The notes beneath the pieces were generated by a model. It saw only the letters and a program-made list of their open reading frames with translations, was not told the origin of the DNA and did not search any database. Both the position numbers and the translations under genes were made by a program. From Frateuria_A sp051900535 (GTDB taxonomy: Bacteria; Pseudomonadota; Gammaproteobacteria; Xanthomonadales; Rhodanobacteraceae), in contig NZ_JBHZGI010000001.1 in the NCBI RefSeq assembly GCF_051900535.1, positions 992,001 through 1,056,000 of the forward strand: a stretch of DNA of 64,000 nucleotides, given 5' to 3'. This document shows positions 7,715 to 16,148 of the stretch, one piece after another (position 1 is the first letter of the stretch; each line of letters opens with the position of its first letter).

Positions 7715-8590
7715 TCAGTGCTCCGGCAGCGGGATGAATTCCTTGTAATCCCCCGGCACCACGCCGAAGTGCCCGGCCACCCAGTCGGCCTTGGCCTGCT
7801 CGATGCGCTCGCGCGAGCTGGCCACGAAGTTCCACCACAGGTGCCGCTCGCCATCGAGCGGCGCCCCGCCGAATAGCATCAGTCGGCTTGGCGCGCGCGC
7901 ACGCAATGGCGCCGCGGCGTTTCCGCCCTGCACCGCCATGCGGTCGACGCCGACTACGACATCGCCCCACTCCACTTCACCCTCGACCACATACACGCCC
8001 CGCTCGGCGTGCTCGCCCGGCCAGTCCAGCGTGGCGCCTTCGACCAGGTTGGCCTCGACCAGGAACATCGGCGCGAACACCTTCACCGGCGAGCGCTCGC
8101 CGTAGCCGGTGCCCGCAATCAACAGCAGTTCGGCGCCATCGCGGCGGATGCGGGGCAGCTCGCCCGCGTCGTGGTGGTGAAACTCCGGTGGCACCTCCGC
8201 ATCCTCGCGCGGCAGTGCCACCCACAGCTGGATGCCGTGCAGTCGCTGGCCGTCCCGGCGCTCATCCGGCGGCGTGCGTTCGGAATGCACGATGCCGCGG
8301 CCGGCGGTCATCCAGTTGACCTCGCCAGGACGAATGTCGGCCAGGCTGCCCAGGCTGTCGCGGTGGCGGATCGCCCCCTCGAACAGCCACGTGATCGTGG
8401 CCAGGCCGATGTGCGGATGCGGTCGCACGTCCATGCCCTTGCCCGGCGCGAAGTCGGCTGGCCCCATGTGATCGAAGAACACGAACGGGCCGACGTGTCG
8501 CGCCAGCAGCGCGGGCAGCAGGCGTCGCACCGTGAAGCCGTCGCCCAGGTCGTGTTTGCGTCCTTCGATCAATCGTGGCGTGTGGTCCAT
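7715..8590 (-). CDS. Pirin family protein
   Basis: A 291-residue bicupin of the pirin family. The N-terminal cupin carries the metal-binding pattern RPHPHIGLATITW (His pair), with a further His in the GIVHSERTP segment and a Glu nearby. The C-terminal cupin is more degenerate, as usual. Bacterial pirins bind iron and some oxidise quercetin; the substrate here cannot be told. It is 18 bp downstream of the old yellow enzyme gene on the same strand, so the two form a likely operon, perhaps for redox or electrophile detoxification (inference). Confidence 0.9.
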   Translation of the reverse strand: MDHTPRLIEGRKHDLGDGFTVRRLLPALLARHVGPFVFFDHMGPADFAPGKGMDVRPHPHIGLATITWLFEGAIRHRDSLGSLADIRPGEVNWMTAGRGIVHSERTPPDERRDGQRLHGIQLWVALPREDAEVPPEFHHHDAGELPRIRRDGAELLLIAGTGYGERSPVKVFAPMFLVEANLVEGATLDWPGEHAERGVYVVEGEVEWGDVVVGVDRMAVQGGNAAAPLRARAPSRLMLFGGAPLDGERHLWWNFVASSRERIEQAKADWVAGHFGVVPGDYKEFIPLPEH

Positions 8591-8608
8591 ATGTTGCTCC
8601 CGCTGGCG

Positions 8609-9682
<1,074 letters not shown>

Positions 9683-9788
9683 GCGGTGGCCTTGTCGAAA
9701 GACAATGCCATCAGATGACGCCGCATGGGTTGGGCTTCAAGAGGCAGGCCCGTCGCACGCTTTTCGTCGGAGCCCACTCGGGGGACTC

Positions 9789-10646
9789 CTAAGCTTGCGA
9801 TTCCAGCCAGCTCGTTATGCGCGCGGCGACCGGCTCGGGCGTCCTCATCCAGCCGAAATGGTCGGCTGGCCCATGCAGGTCGCCCGGCGTGAGCACCGCG
9901 CGCGTGCTGCGCGCGCGGGGCAGCTTGCCGAGCAGCCATTCCAGCGAGGCTGCCGGGCCCAGCCAGTCGTTGCACGGACGCAGGGCCAGGAGCGGGCCGG
10001 CAAACGTGGCCATGCCAGGCTCCAGGTCGCCCACTCCCGCAGCGGCGTAACGGCCGGTGCGTCCACTGCGCGCCCAATCGACGATGACCCCGCGCGCTTC
10101 GTTGCCGCCGAAGCCGATCCGACGCCCGGGAAAATGTCCGAACAGCCGGGCCAGCACGGGCGCCACCACGTATGCCGTGCCGATCAGCCAGGCGCGGCGG
10201 AAGTTCTTCCAGTAAGGCGAGCCACTGGCCACCAGCACCAATCCCGCGATCCGCGCCGGATGCCTGCCGGCGAACAGCGTCGCCAGTTGCCCGCCGAGGC
10301 TGTGGCCACCCAGGTAGCCGGCGGCTCCTGGCCAGGCGGCGCCCACGGCGGCGAAACCTTCCGGCAGGTCGTCCTGAAGCAAGGTGCGGTAGCCCCAGTC
10401 CTGGCGCCGGGACGCGCGCCGGTCACTGGAACCGATGCCGCGCCATTCGTGAAGCGCCACGCCGACCCCGCGCGCCGCCAGCGCCTGGGCCAGCGGCAGG
10501 TAGTGCTTCGCCGGCACGCCCATCGCAGGCAACCAGTAAAGCCAGTGCCCGCCCTTCGGCTCACCGACCAGCAACAACTCGCTGGCCGCGCCATCGGGGG
10601 CGGTCATGCGGATGACCCGTACGGCTTCGGTCGGATTGGCGTCCAT
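9789..10646 (-). CDS. Alpha/beta hydrolase (YheT-like serine hydrolase)
   Basis: A 285-residue alpha/beta-hydrolase. The nucleophile elbow GGHSLGGQLA and the oxyanion region HEWRGIGSSDRR are visible, and a late GDLHGPADHFGW segment probably carries the catalytic His. Start chosen at the ATG 10646 (MDANPTEAV); a farther upstream ATG would reach into the terminator of the cold-shock gene. The substrate is unknown; esterase or acyl transfer are possible. The gene is separated from the OYE/pirin unit by 106 bp. Confidence 0.8.
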   Translation of the reverse strand: MDANPTEAVRVIRMTAPDGAASELLLVGEPKGGHWLYWLPAMGVPAKHYLPLAQALAARGVGVALHEWRGIGSSDRRASRRQDWGYRTLLQDDLPEGFAAVGAAWPGAAGYLGGHSLGGQLATLFAGRHPARIAGLVLVASGSPYWKNFRRAWLIGTAYVVAPVLARLFGHFPGRRIGFGGNEARGVIVDWARSGRTGRYAAAGVGDLEPGMATFAGPLLALRPCNDWLGPAASLEWLLGKLPRARSTRAVLTPGDLHGPADHFGWMRTPEPVAARITSWLESQA

Positions 10647-10695
10647 GAAAAACCTGCCGAAAAGTCCAAGGCTAGCGAGACCGCGGCGCACGCAC

Positions 10696-10725
10696 AAAAA
10701 AAGGCCGGCTTGCGCCGGCCCTTTG
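10696..10725 (-). terminator. Rho-independent terminator of the first cold-shock gene
   Basis: Read on the minus strand, GGGCCGGC-gcaa-GCCGGCC is followed by eight T. It starts 20 bp after the cold-shock stop codon, in the correct direction. Confidence 0.85.
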
Positions 10726-10745
10726 GAAAGAAGCCTCCGCCTGTC

Positions 10746-10955
10746 TCAGGCGGGTGCGACCTCGTCGGCCTGCAGGCCCTTCTGGCCCTGCACCACCTTG
10801 AAGCTGACCTTCTGCCCTTCTTTCAGGCTCTTGAAGCCCGTGCCGCTGATGGCACGGAAATGCACGAAGACGTCGGGGCCACTCTCCCGGCTGATGAAGC
10901 CAAAGCCCTTGGCGTCGTTGAACCACTTGACGGTGCCAATCTCACGATCCGACAT
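10746..10955 (-). CDS. Cold-shock protein, CspA family (copy 1)
   Basis: A 69-residue single OB-fold RNA/DNA chaperone. RNP1 KGFGFI (16-21) and RNP2 VFVHF (29-33) are intact. It differs from the neighbouring copy at only five positions (Glu5, Glu24, Ser25, Lys45, Ala67), so the two arose by tandem duplication. The Shine-Dalgarno GGAG lies six bases before ATG, and a leader of roughly 145 nt is inferred, with elements shared with copy 2. It has its own terminator. The family melts mRNA structure in the cold; some members are constitutive. Confidence 0.95.
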   Translation of the reverse strand: MSDREIGTVKWFNDAKGFGFISRESGPDVFVHFRAISGTGFKSLKEGQKVSFKVVQGQKGLQADEVAPA

Positions 10956-11111
10956 GACTCACTCCGTTCTGCACGATGCTGAGACAAGTCGACCTCCCCT
11001 TTGGCCGACGACTTACTGGGCATGCAGGGAGCGGGTGGAGCGAGGCGGATTCGGACGAATCCCGCTTCGGGGCACGCACGTGGACCGAGCAGACACAGTG
11101 CTCCAAGCATA
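10956..11111 (-). promoter_or_regulatory. Conserved cold-shock leader, copy 1
   Basis: On the minus strand, a possible -10 TATGCT (11106-11111) is followed five bases later by CACTGTGT (11093-11100), then by CCAGTAAGTCG (11009-11019), which ends 54 bases before the start codon, then by GGAG. The same blocks with nearly the same spacing precede copy 2. A leader of this length is typical of cspA genes, where it controls mRNA folding and stability with temperature. Confidence 0.6.
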
Positions 11112-11160
11112 ACGGAAATTTCCCTAAAACAAGCGGGCCGCGACACCGCCCTTCCGGACA

Positions 11161-11193
11161 CAAAAAAAGCCGGGCATCGCTGCCCGGCTCTCG
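11161..11193 (-). terminator. Rho-independent terminator of the second cold-shock gene
   Basis: On the minus strand, AGCCGGGCA-gcga-TGCCCGGCT is followed by seven T. It lies between the two csp genes, so each is a separate transcription unit. Confidence 0.85.
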
Positions 11194-11214
11194 TGGCTTT
11201 CGCGGAGGAACCGC

Positions 11215-11424
11215 TTAGGCCGGCATGACCTCGTCGGCCTGCAGGCCCTTCTGGCCCTGCACGACCTTGAAGCTGACCTTCTGGCCTTCCTGCAGGCTCT
11301 TGAAGCCGGTGCCGCTGATGGCACGGAAATGCACGAACACGTCCGGGCCGTTGTCGCGGCTGATGAAGCCGAAGCCCTTGGCGTCGTTGAACCACTTGAC
11401 GGTACCGATCTGACGATCAGACAT
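11215..11424 (-). CDS. Cold-shock protein, CspA family (copy 2)
   Basis: A 69-residue OB-fold protein with the same RNP1/RNP2 motifs as copy 1 and 64 of 69 identical residues. Start chosen at ATG 11424 because the coding sequence from there matches copy 1 and GGAG lies six bases upstream; an in-frame ATG at 11436 would add four residues and overlap the Shine-Dalgarno region. Its terminator lies directly downstream. Keeping two near-identical genes with separate control suggests dosage or differential regulation. Confidence 0.95.
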   Translation of the reverse strand: MSDRQIGTVKWFNDAKGFGFISRDNGPDVFVHFRAISGTGFKSLQEGQKVSFKVVQGQKGLQADEVMPA

Positions 11425-11590
11425 GAAACACTCCACTAGGTTTAATCAAAAAGACTCGACCACCGCAACGTGCGGGGCCGACTTACTGGTGTGCAAGGAA
11501 AACCCTAGGGGTGATTCGATGAAGCGCCGGTCGGCGGCATCGGGCCACGTGACTGGTGGTGACCCCGGCAAACACAGTGGGCGCATCATA
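11425..11590 (-). promoter_or_regulatory. Conserved cold-shock leader, copy 2
   Basis: Minus-strand -10 candidate TATGAT (11585-11590), then CACTGTGT (11572-11579) after the same five-base gap as in copy 1, then CCAGTAAGTCG (11479-11489) ending 55 bases before ATG, then GGAG. No strong -35 is seen. The region up to 11744 holds no other gene that I can support. Confidence 0.6.
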
Positions 11591-11744
11591 GCCGGTACCG
11601 ATCCCCTGTGCGACCGCCAGGGCTGAACGGCAGAAGGCCCCGCCAGCACTGGGAATTTCAGATTTTCTTCACAGTGCCGTTTGTCTAGTGTAGAGGTCGC
11701 CAGCCTCGTTGCCGGCCTAGCCTGTCTGCAGAGGAATGCCCGCC

Positions 11745-12227
11745 ATGAAGCTCACCCTTCCGCGCCTGACCATCGCCCTGCTCGGCGCCGGCCTGATGTT
11801 GACCGGTTGCGCAAACCATCCGGCCCGTTCCGGCTCGACCGGGACCCGTGCGTCGCAGTCGGCCGCGGAAACCCCGGCGACGCGCCGCGCCCAGCCGAGC
11901 GAAAGCCACCCCAGCCACGGCAACCATCCCGCCGCCGCGGGCACCCCGGAACAGGCGAGCAAACTGCCCGACAGCACCGGGATTCCGGCGTGCGACGACT
12001 ACCTGGCCAGCTACGTGGCCTGCCATCGCGCCGCGGCGATCTACAAGCCCAACGAGATCCAGGGCCGCTACGAAGCCATGCGCACCAGCCTCCTTCGCGA
12101 CGCCCAGGATCCGGCCATCCGGCCGAATATGGCGACGCGTTGCAATTCGCTGGCCAGTCAGTTGCGCCAGGCGCTGCACGGCAAGTCCTGTGAAGGTGCA
12201 CCAGCCGCGCCGCGCAGCAGCAACTGA
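11745..12227 (+). CDS. Hypothetical lipoprotein with conserved Cys pairs
   Basis: A 160-residue protein with a type II signal peptide: Lys/Arg n-region, hydrophobic core and the lipobox LTGC at about 19-22. A low-complexity Ser/Pro/His linker follows, then a compact C-terminal domain with four Cys (CDDYLASYVAC, then RCNSL and KSC). These are likely to form disulfides in the periplasm and give a helical-hairpin appearance. Start at 11745 has GAGGA nine bases upstream; ATG 11736 sits on that Shine-Dalgarno sequence. I do not recognise the family. It stands alone, convergent with ycaQ. Confidence 0.7.
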   Translation: MKLTLPRLTIALLGAGLMLTGCANHPARSGSTGTRASQSAAETPATRRAQPSESHPSHGNHPAAAGTPEQASKLPDSTGIPACDDYLASYVACHRAAAIYKPNEIQGRYEAMRTSLLRDAQDPAIRPNMATRCNSLASQLRQALHGKSCEGAPAAPRSSN

Positions 12228-12278
12228 TCTGTCCCGATCGTTCGCCCGCCCACCGGTGGGCAAGGTGTCACCGGTGGT

Positions 12279-13553
12279 TCAACCCACCGCCTTCCAGTGC
12301 GCCCGCAGGGCCCGCCCGAACGCTGCCGGTTCGCTACGCTCGAGCCGAAGCTCCGGCGTCCCGTGCCAGGTGGCCGTGCGCGCAATCGCATCGCCCACGT
12401 CCGCAACCAGGCGCGGAGTAACCTCCTGGCCCGGCTCCAGGAACAGCGCCTTGATCTCGAACACGCCCTCGCCGCGGTGTGCCTTGGCGTCCAGCCGCCC
12501 GACCAGGCTGCCGCGGTGCAGGATCGGCAGCACGTAGTAACCGTAGCGCCGCTTCGGCGCAGGCGTGTAGCACTCGATCGCGTACTCGAAATTGAACATG
12601 GCCTGCGCGCGGGCGCGGTCCCACACCAGCGGGTCGAACGGCGAGAGCAGTGTCGTGTGGGTGGCACGCAACCGGCCGGCGCGTGCCTTGTCGAGCAAGG
12701 GTGCATGCTCGCGATGCACGTAGCCGGGCGCGCCCCAGCCCTGCACCGGGGCTGCCAGCAACTCGCCCGACGCAACCAGCGGCGCCAGTTCCGCCTCGTC
12801 CACCGCGGGCCTGAGCCGGTAGTAATCGGCGACCCAGCGCGCCTGGGCGATGCCCAGCGCACGCACGCTGTCGAGGATGAAACGCCTGCGCAGGCCGGAT
12901 GTATCGAGCTGGCTGGGGACGAACGGCGGATCGAGCCTGGCGAGCACGCGTTCGGCCAGGTCGTAGACCCGCTGGAAGCGCTCACGCCGGGGGATCATCA
13001 GCTCGCCGAGCGCGAACCAGGCCTCGAGCCAGCGCTTCTCCGGCTTCCATTCCCACCAGCCGCTGACACCGCGATCGGCGCGCGGGAAATCGGCCGCACG
13101 CACCGCGCCCTGCGCTCGGATCCGCTCGAGCAGCTCGTCCATGTCGGCGCGGTGGTCCCGATGCATGCGGGCGGCATGGCGGTGCGCCCAGTGCGCTCCG
13201 CGCTCACGCCAGGCGCGGTGCATGGGCAGGTCGGCCGCCGGCACGAAGCAGGCCTCGTGCGCCCAGCACTCGGCGATGCGTCCCTGGACCAGCGCCTCGT
13301 CGAGCCAGGCGCCGTCGTAGTCGCCCAGGCGCGCATGCAGCACCAGGTAAGGGCTGCGCGCCACCACGTGGATGGAATCGATCTGCAGCAGGCGCATGCG
13401 CTCGATCGCCTCGACCACGTCGACGGGCCGCGGACGGCGATCGAGCGGCCGCAGCAGACCCTGGGCGGCCAGGTGCAGCCGACGGGCCTGCGACAGGCTC
13501 AACGGTGCGGGCTGGCTGGATAAAGCGGAAGACAACGTGGTCTGGGACTTCAC
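12279..13553 (-). CDS. ycaQ: YcaQ/AlkZ-like DNA glycosylase (HTH_42 family)
   Basis: A 424-residue protein with tandem winged-helix architecture. In this family E. coli YcaQ (AlkX) unhooks interstrand crosslinks and removes N-mustard adducts. The catalytic Q-phi-D motif of the YcaQ branch is seen as LLQIDSIHVV (Gln57, Asp59), distinct from the QxQ of AlkZ. VVARSPYLVLHARLG, WAHEACFVP and the C-terminal FNFEYAIECYTPAPKRRYGYYVLPI are typical family segments. It is not in a toxin biosynthetic cluster, so it fits the general-repair type. Confidence 0.88.
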   Translation of the reverse strand: MKSQTTLSSALSSQPAPLSLSQARRLHLAAQGLLRPLDRRPRPVDVVEAIERMRLLQIDSIHVVARSPYLVLHARLGDYDGAWLDEALVQGRIAECWAHEACFVPAADLPMHRAWRERGAHWAHRHAARMHRDHRADMDELLERIRAQGAVRAADFPRADRGVSGWWEWKPEKRWLEAWFALGELMIPRRERFQRVYDLAERVLARLDPPFVPSQLDTSGLRRRFILDSVRALGIAQARWVADYYRLRPAVDEAELAPLVASGELLAAPVQGWGAPGYVHREHAPLLDKARAGRLRATHTTLLSPFDPLVWDRARAQAMFNFEYAIECYTPAPKRRYGYYVLPILHRGSLVGRLDAKAHRGEGVFEIKALFLEPGQEVTPRLVADVGDAIARTATWHGTPELRLERSEPAAFGRALRAHWKAVG

Positions 13554-13674
13554 GGAACCCTGCTGTGCAAGATGAGGCCGCGTTTACAAATCGTTTGTTA
13601 GCGTGCCCGAAGCGCGGCGGCCCCATCGATTGCGTTCAGTCCGCGCCCCCGCATTCTGGCATGGAGTATCGATG

Positions 13675-14310
13675 ATGAAATTCCGCAAGCCATGGCTTTC
13701 CGCCCTCGTCGCCAGCTCGCTGCTGGCGTCCGGGGTCCTGATGGCGCAGGACGTTCCGACGCCCCCGGCGCCGCCTCCGCCGCCGACGGATCCGGGCAAT
13801 CCCGCGCCCCCGCCGCCGGCCACCCCGATGCCGCCGCCCCCACCCGGCTCGCAGTCGAACATGCCGCCGACACCACCGCCGCCACCCGATCCGAATGCCA
13901 CGCCGCCTGCGCCACCGACCAGCTCGGGCATGCAGACCATGCCGCCGCCGGCGTCGAGCGCGCCTGCGCCCATGGGCAATGACTCAGGCGGCATGAACGG
14001 CAACCAGGGCATGAACAACGACATGAACAACAACGGCAACATGGATGCCAATGGCAACATGCACGGCGGCATGCACGGCGCCGACGCGAATGCCGGCGGC
14101 AGCGCCAACGTGGAATTCAAGTCGTCGATGCCGCCGGCTTCCTCTGCCGGCCCCGCGCCGGACTTCAGCCAGCTGGCCAACGGCAAGAAGTCCATCACCT
14201 TGCAGGAAGCGGCCAGCTATCCGCCGCTGGCCAACGACTTCGACTATGCCGACAAGAACCGCGACGGCCGCGTCACCCAGCGCGAGTACGAGGCTTGGCA
14301 GTCCCACTAG
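13675..14310 (+). CDS. Exported Pro-rich, Asn/Met-rich protein with C-terminal EF-hand
   Basis: A 211-residue protein with a cleavable signal peptide (residues 1 to about 24, cleavage after MAQ). A Pro-rich stretch follows (about 27-100, runs of three to five Pro), then a Gly/Asn/Met/His-rich segment with repeated GNM/NMN/HGG units (about 100-140). The tail DYADKNRDGRVTQREYEAW holds a canonical 12-residue EF-hand loop (Asp1, Asn3, Asp5, Thr9, Glu12). Start 13675 has GGAG eight bases upstream. The terminator is just downstream. The likely place is the periplasm or cell envelope; function unknown. The Met/His-rich part could bind metal (inference). Confidence 0.75.
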   Translation: MKFRKPWLSALVASSLLASGVLMAQDVPTPPAPPPPPTDPGNPAPPPPATPMPPPPPGSQSNMPPTPPPPPDPNATPPAPPTSSGMQTMPPPASSAPAPMGNDSGGMNGNQGMNNDMNNNGNMDANGNMHGGMHGADANAGGSANVEFKSSMPPASSAGPAPDFSQLANGKKSITLQEAASYPPLANDFDYADKNRDGRVTQREYEAWQSH

Positions 14311-14331
14311 TTTTCGCTCGACACTCCCCTC

Positions 14332-14359
14332 GCCGGTCGCTTGCGGCCGGCTTTTTTTT
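14332..14359 (+). terminator. Rho-independent terminator after the EF-hand gene
   Basis: GCCGG-tcgcttgcgg-CCGGC followed by eight T. It stands 21 bp after the stop codon and before pldA, so the two genes are separate units. Confidence 0.8.
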
Positions 14360-14389
14360 GCCGTCACGGCCGGTTGGGAAACCTCTCGC

Positions 14390-14395
14390 TAGACT
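14390..14395 (+). promoter_or_regulatory. Candidate -10 element for pldA
   Basis: TAGACT, identical to the hexamer before gluQ, 27 bases upstream of the TTG start. No clear -35. Confidence 0.3.
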
Positions 14396-14422
14396 CGCGC
14401 CTTTGCCTGTGGAGCGACGTCC

Positions 14423-15514
14423 TTGATCAAGCACGGTACGACTGCGGTGCTGGCGGCACTTGGCGGCCTGTGGGCCTGCGCGGCGCACGCGCAGAACCCC
14501 GACCCGATGGACATCCGCGCCTGCACCGCCATCGAAAGCGACGCGCAGCGGCTGGCCTGCTACGACCACGCCACCGGCCGGGTCAACCTGCCGGTGGCGC
14601 AAAAGCGCGCTGACGAGGCCACCCGGCTGCCCAGCGTGTTCGGCCACGACCGCCCCCAGGGTCAGGCCGCCGCACCGGAAAACCCGGAAGTGTCCGCGCC
14701 GATGTCGCTGCTGGACAGCCGCTGGGAACTGGCGCCGGAAGCCAAGCTCGGGACCTACAACGTGCGCGGCTACAAGCCGGTGTTCCTGATGCCGGTATTC
14801 GCCACCAGCAACCAGAACGAGCGGCCGCAAAGCCCCAACCCGCTCAACACCGTGACCCGCCCGGAGCAGTTGGAAAACGTCGAGGCCAAGTTCCAGATCA
14901 GCTTCAAGACGAAGTTGTGGCAGGGCGTCTTCGGTGACGTGGGAGACCTGTGGCTGGGTTACACCCAGTCCTCGCGCTGGCAGGTCTACAACAACGATGC
15001 CTCGCGGCCGTTTCGCGAGACCAACTACGAACCCGAGGCCATGCTCGTGTTCGACACCCATTACCAGGTGCTTGGCTGGGACGGTCGCCTGCTCGGCATC
15101 GGCATCAACCACCAGTCCAACGGGCAGTCCAACCCGCGCTCGCGCAGCTGGAACAGGGTGATCGCCAACGTCGGCTTCGAGCGCGGCGACTGGACTGTGA
15201 TGTTGCGCCCGTGGTGGCGCATCCCCGAGGGCGGCGTGGACGACAACAACCCGGACATCAGCGACTACATGGGCCGGGGCGACGTGCAGATCGTGCGCGA
15301 GTGGAACGGACAGGAGTTCGGCATGATGCTGCGCCATTCCTTCCGTGGCGGGAGCCGCAGCCACGGCGCGGCGCGATTCACCTGGAGCTTCCCGCTGGCC
15401 GGCAACCTGCGCGGCTACATGGAAGTGTTCAAGGGCTACGGCGAAAGCCTTATCGACTACAACCACAACGCCACGTACCTGGGGTTGGGCGTGTCGCTGC
15501 TCGACTGGTACTGA
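14423..15514 (+). CDS. pldA: Outer-membrane phospholipase A
   Basis: A 363-residue OMPLA. It hydrolyses phospholipids that reach the outer leaflet and is active as a calcium-dependent dimer. It has a signal peptide ending AHAQ (about 24), then a Xanthomonadales-type N-terminal extension (residues 25-95) with a paired Cys, then the barrel. The catalytic His and Ser are in GINHQSNGQSNPRSRSWNR, and the Asn is in the last strands (DYNHNATYLGLG). The start is TTG at 14423, supported by GGAG eight bases upstream and by the signal peptide. It is longer than the E. coli enzyme because of the extension. Confidence 0.92.
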   Translation: MIKHGTTAVLAALGGLWACAAHAQNPDPMDIRACTAIESDAQRLACYDHATGRVNLPVAQKRADEATRLPSVFGHDRPQGQAAAPENPEVSAPMSLLDSRWELAPEAKLGTYNVRGYKPVFLMPVFATSNQNERPQSPNPLNTVTRPEQLENVEAKFQISFKTKLWQGVFGDVGDLWLGYTQSSRWQVYNNDASRPFRETNYEPEAMLVFDTHYQVLGWDGRLLGIGINHQSNGQSNPRSRSWNRVIANVGFERGDWTVMLRPWWRIPEGGVDDNNPDISDYMGRGDVQIVREWNGQEFGMMLRHSFRGGSRSHGAARFTWSFPLAGNLRGYMEVFKGYGESLIDYNHNATYLGLGVSLLDWY

Positions 15515-15523
15515 GCTTCATGC

Positions 15524-15555
15524 CATGCAGGAGCCCGCTCGCGGGCTCCTGCATG
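15524..15555. terminator. 15-bp stem hairpin between pldA and slyD
   Basis: CATGCAGGAGCCCGC and its exact complement with a two-base loop lie between convergent genes. Such a strong hairpin would plausibly end transcription from both sides, though no T-run follows. The GGAGCCCGC...GCGGGCTCC arms recall the palindrome at 29490. Confidence 0.55.
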
Positions 15556-15565
15556 GTGGCCCGAC

Positions 15566-16048
15566 TCAGTGGTGGTGGCCGCCCGGGCCGTGCACGTGGC
15601 CATGCTGCAGTTCTTCCGCACTGGCCTCACGCACGTCTGTCACTTCGACGTTGAAATGCAGCGTCTGCCCGGCGAGCGGATGGTTGCCGTCGATGTGCAC
15701 CTTGTCGTTGTCCACGCGCACCACGGTCACATTGATCGCGCCCTGCGGGCCACGGCCCTGGAACTGCATGCCCGGCTGGATGTCCTCCACGCCCTGGAAG
15801 GCCTCGCGCGGCACTTCCTGCATCAGCTCCGGATGGCGCACGCCGTAGCCTTCCTCGGGCGACACGTCGACCTTGAACTGATCGCCCGCCTGGCGACCGG
15901 CCATCACCTTCTCCAGGCCCGGCACGATCTGCCCGGTACCGTGCAGGTAGGACAGCGGTTCGCGCCCCTCGGAGCTGTCGATGACGCGTCCTTCGTCGTC
16001 GGTCAGCGTGTAGTGGAAGGAGGCGACGGTGTTGTCTGCGATCTGCAT
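15566..16048 (-). CDS. slyD: FKBP-type peptidyl-prolyl isomerase SlyD
   Basis: A 160-residue PPIase and metallochaperone. The FKBP core has the typical SlyD pattern DDEGRVIDSSEG, PLSYLHGTGQIVPGLEKVM and the insert-in-flap domain with PEEGYG and MQEVPREAF. A His-rich tail (HGHVHGPGGHHH) is suited to nickel or other metal ions, as in E. coli SlyD, which helps hydrogenase maturation. No hydrogenase genes are near. It is divergent from dacB with 100 bp between them. Confidence 0.94.
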   Translation of the reverse strand: MQIADNTVASFHYTLTDDEGRVIDSSEGREPLSYLHGTGQIVPGLEKVMAGRQAGDQFKVDVSPEEGYGVRHPELMQEVPREAFQGVEDIQPGMQFQGRGPQGAINVTVVRVDNDKVHIDGNHPLAGQTLHFNVEVTDVREASAEELQHGHVHGPGGHHH

Positions 16049-16136
16049 GGCATTCTCGTTGTCGGTGAATGGGGCAGTTTATCAGCTCACGGTCGACGGC
16101 CTGTCACACCGGCCTGCGCCGTTGCGCCAGGGTTGC

Positions 16137-16142
16137 GATACT
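16137..16142 (+). promoter_or_regulatory. Candidate extended -10 for dacB
   Basis: TGCGATACT carries an extended -10 (TGn) with GATACT ending six bases before the ATG. If used, the dacB mRNA would be nearly leaderless. No -35 is evident. Confidence 0.35.
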
Positions 16143-16148
16143 CCGGGC

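Noticed and set aside
10646..10697. Upstream ATG (10697) as start of the alpha/beta hydrolase
   Set aside because: It would place the N-terminus inside the region of the cold-shock terminator and add 17 residues with no family match.
11423..11626. Short plus-strand frame over the second csp leader
   Set aside because: It lies in the conserved regulatory leader, has no ribosome site and shows no protein-like composition.
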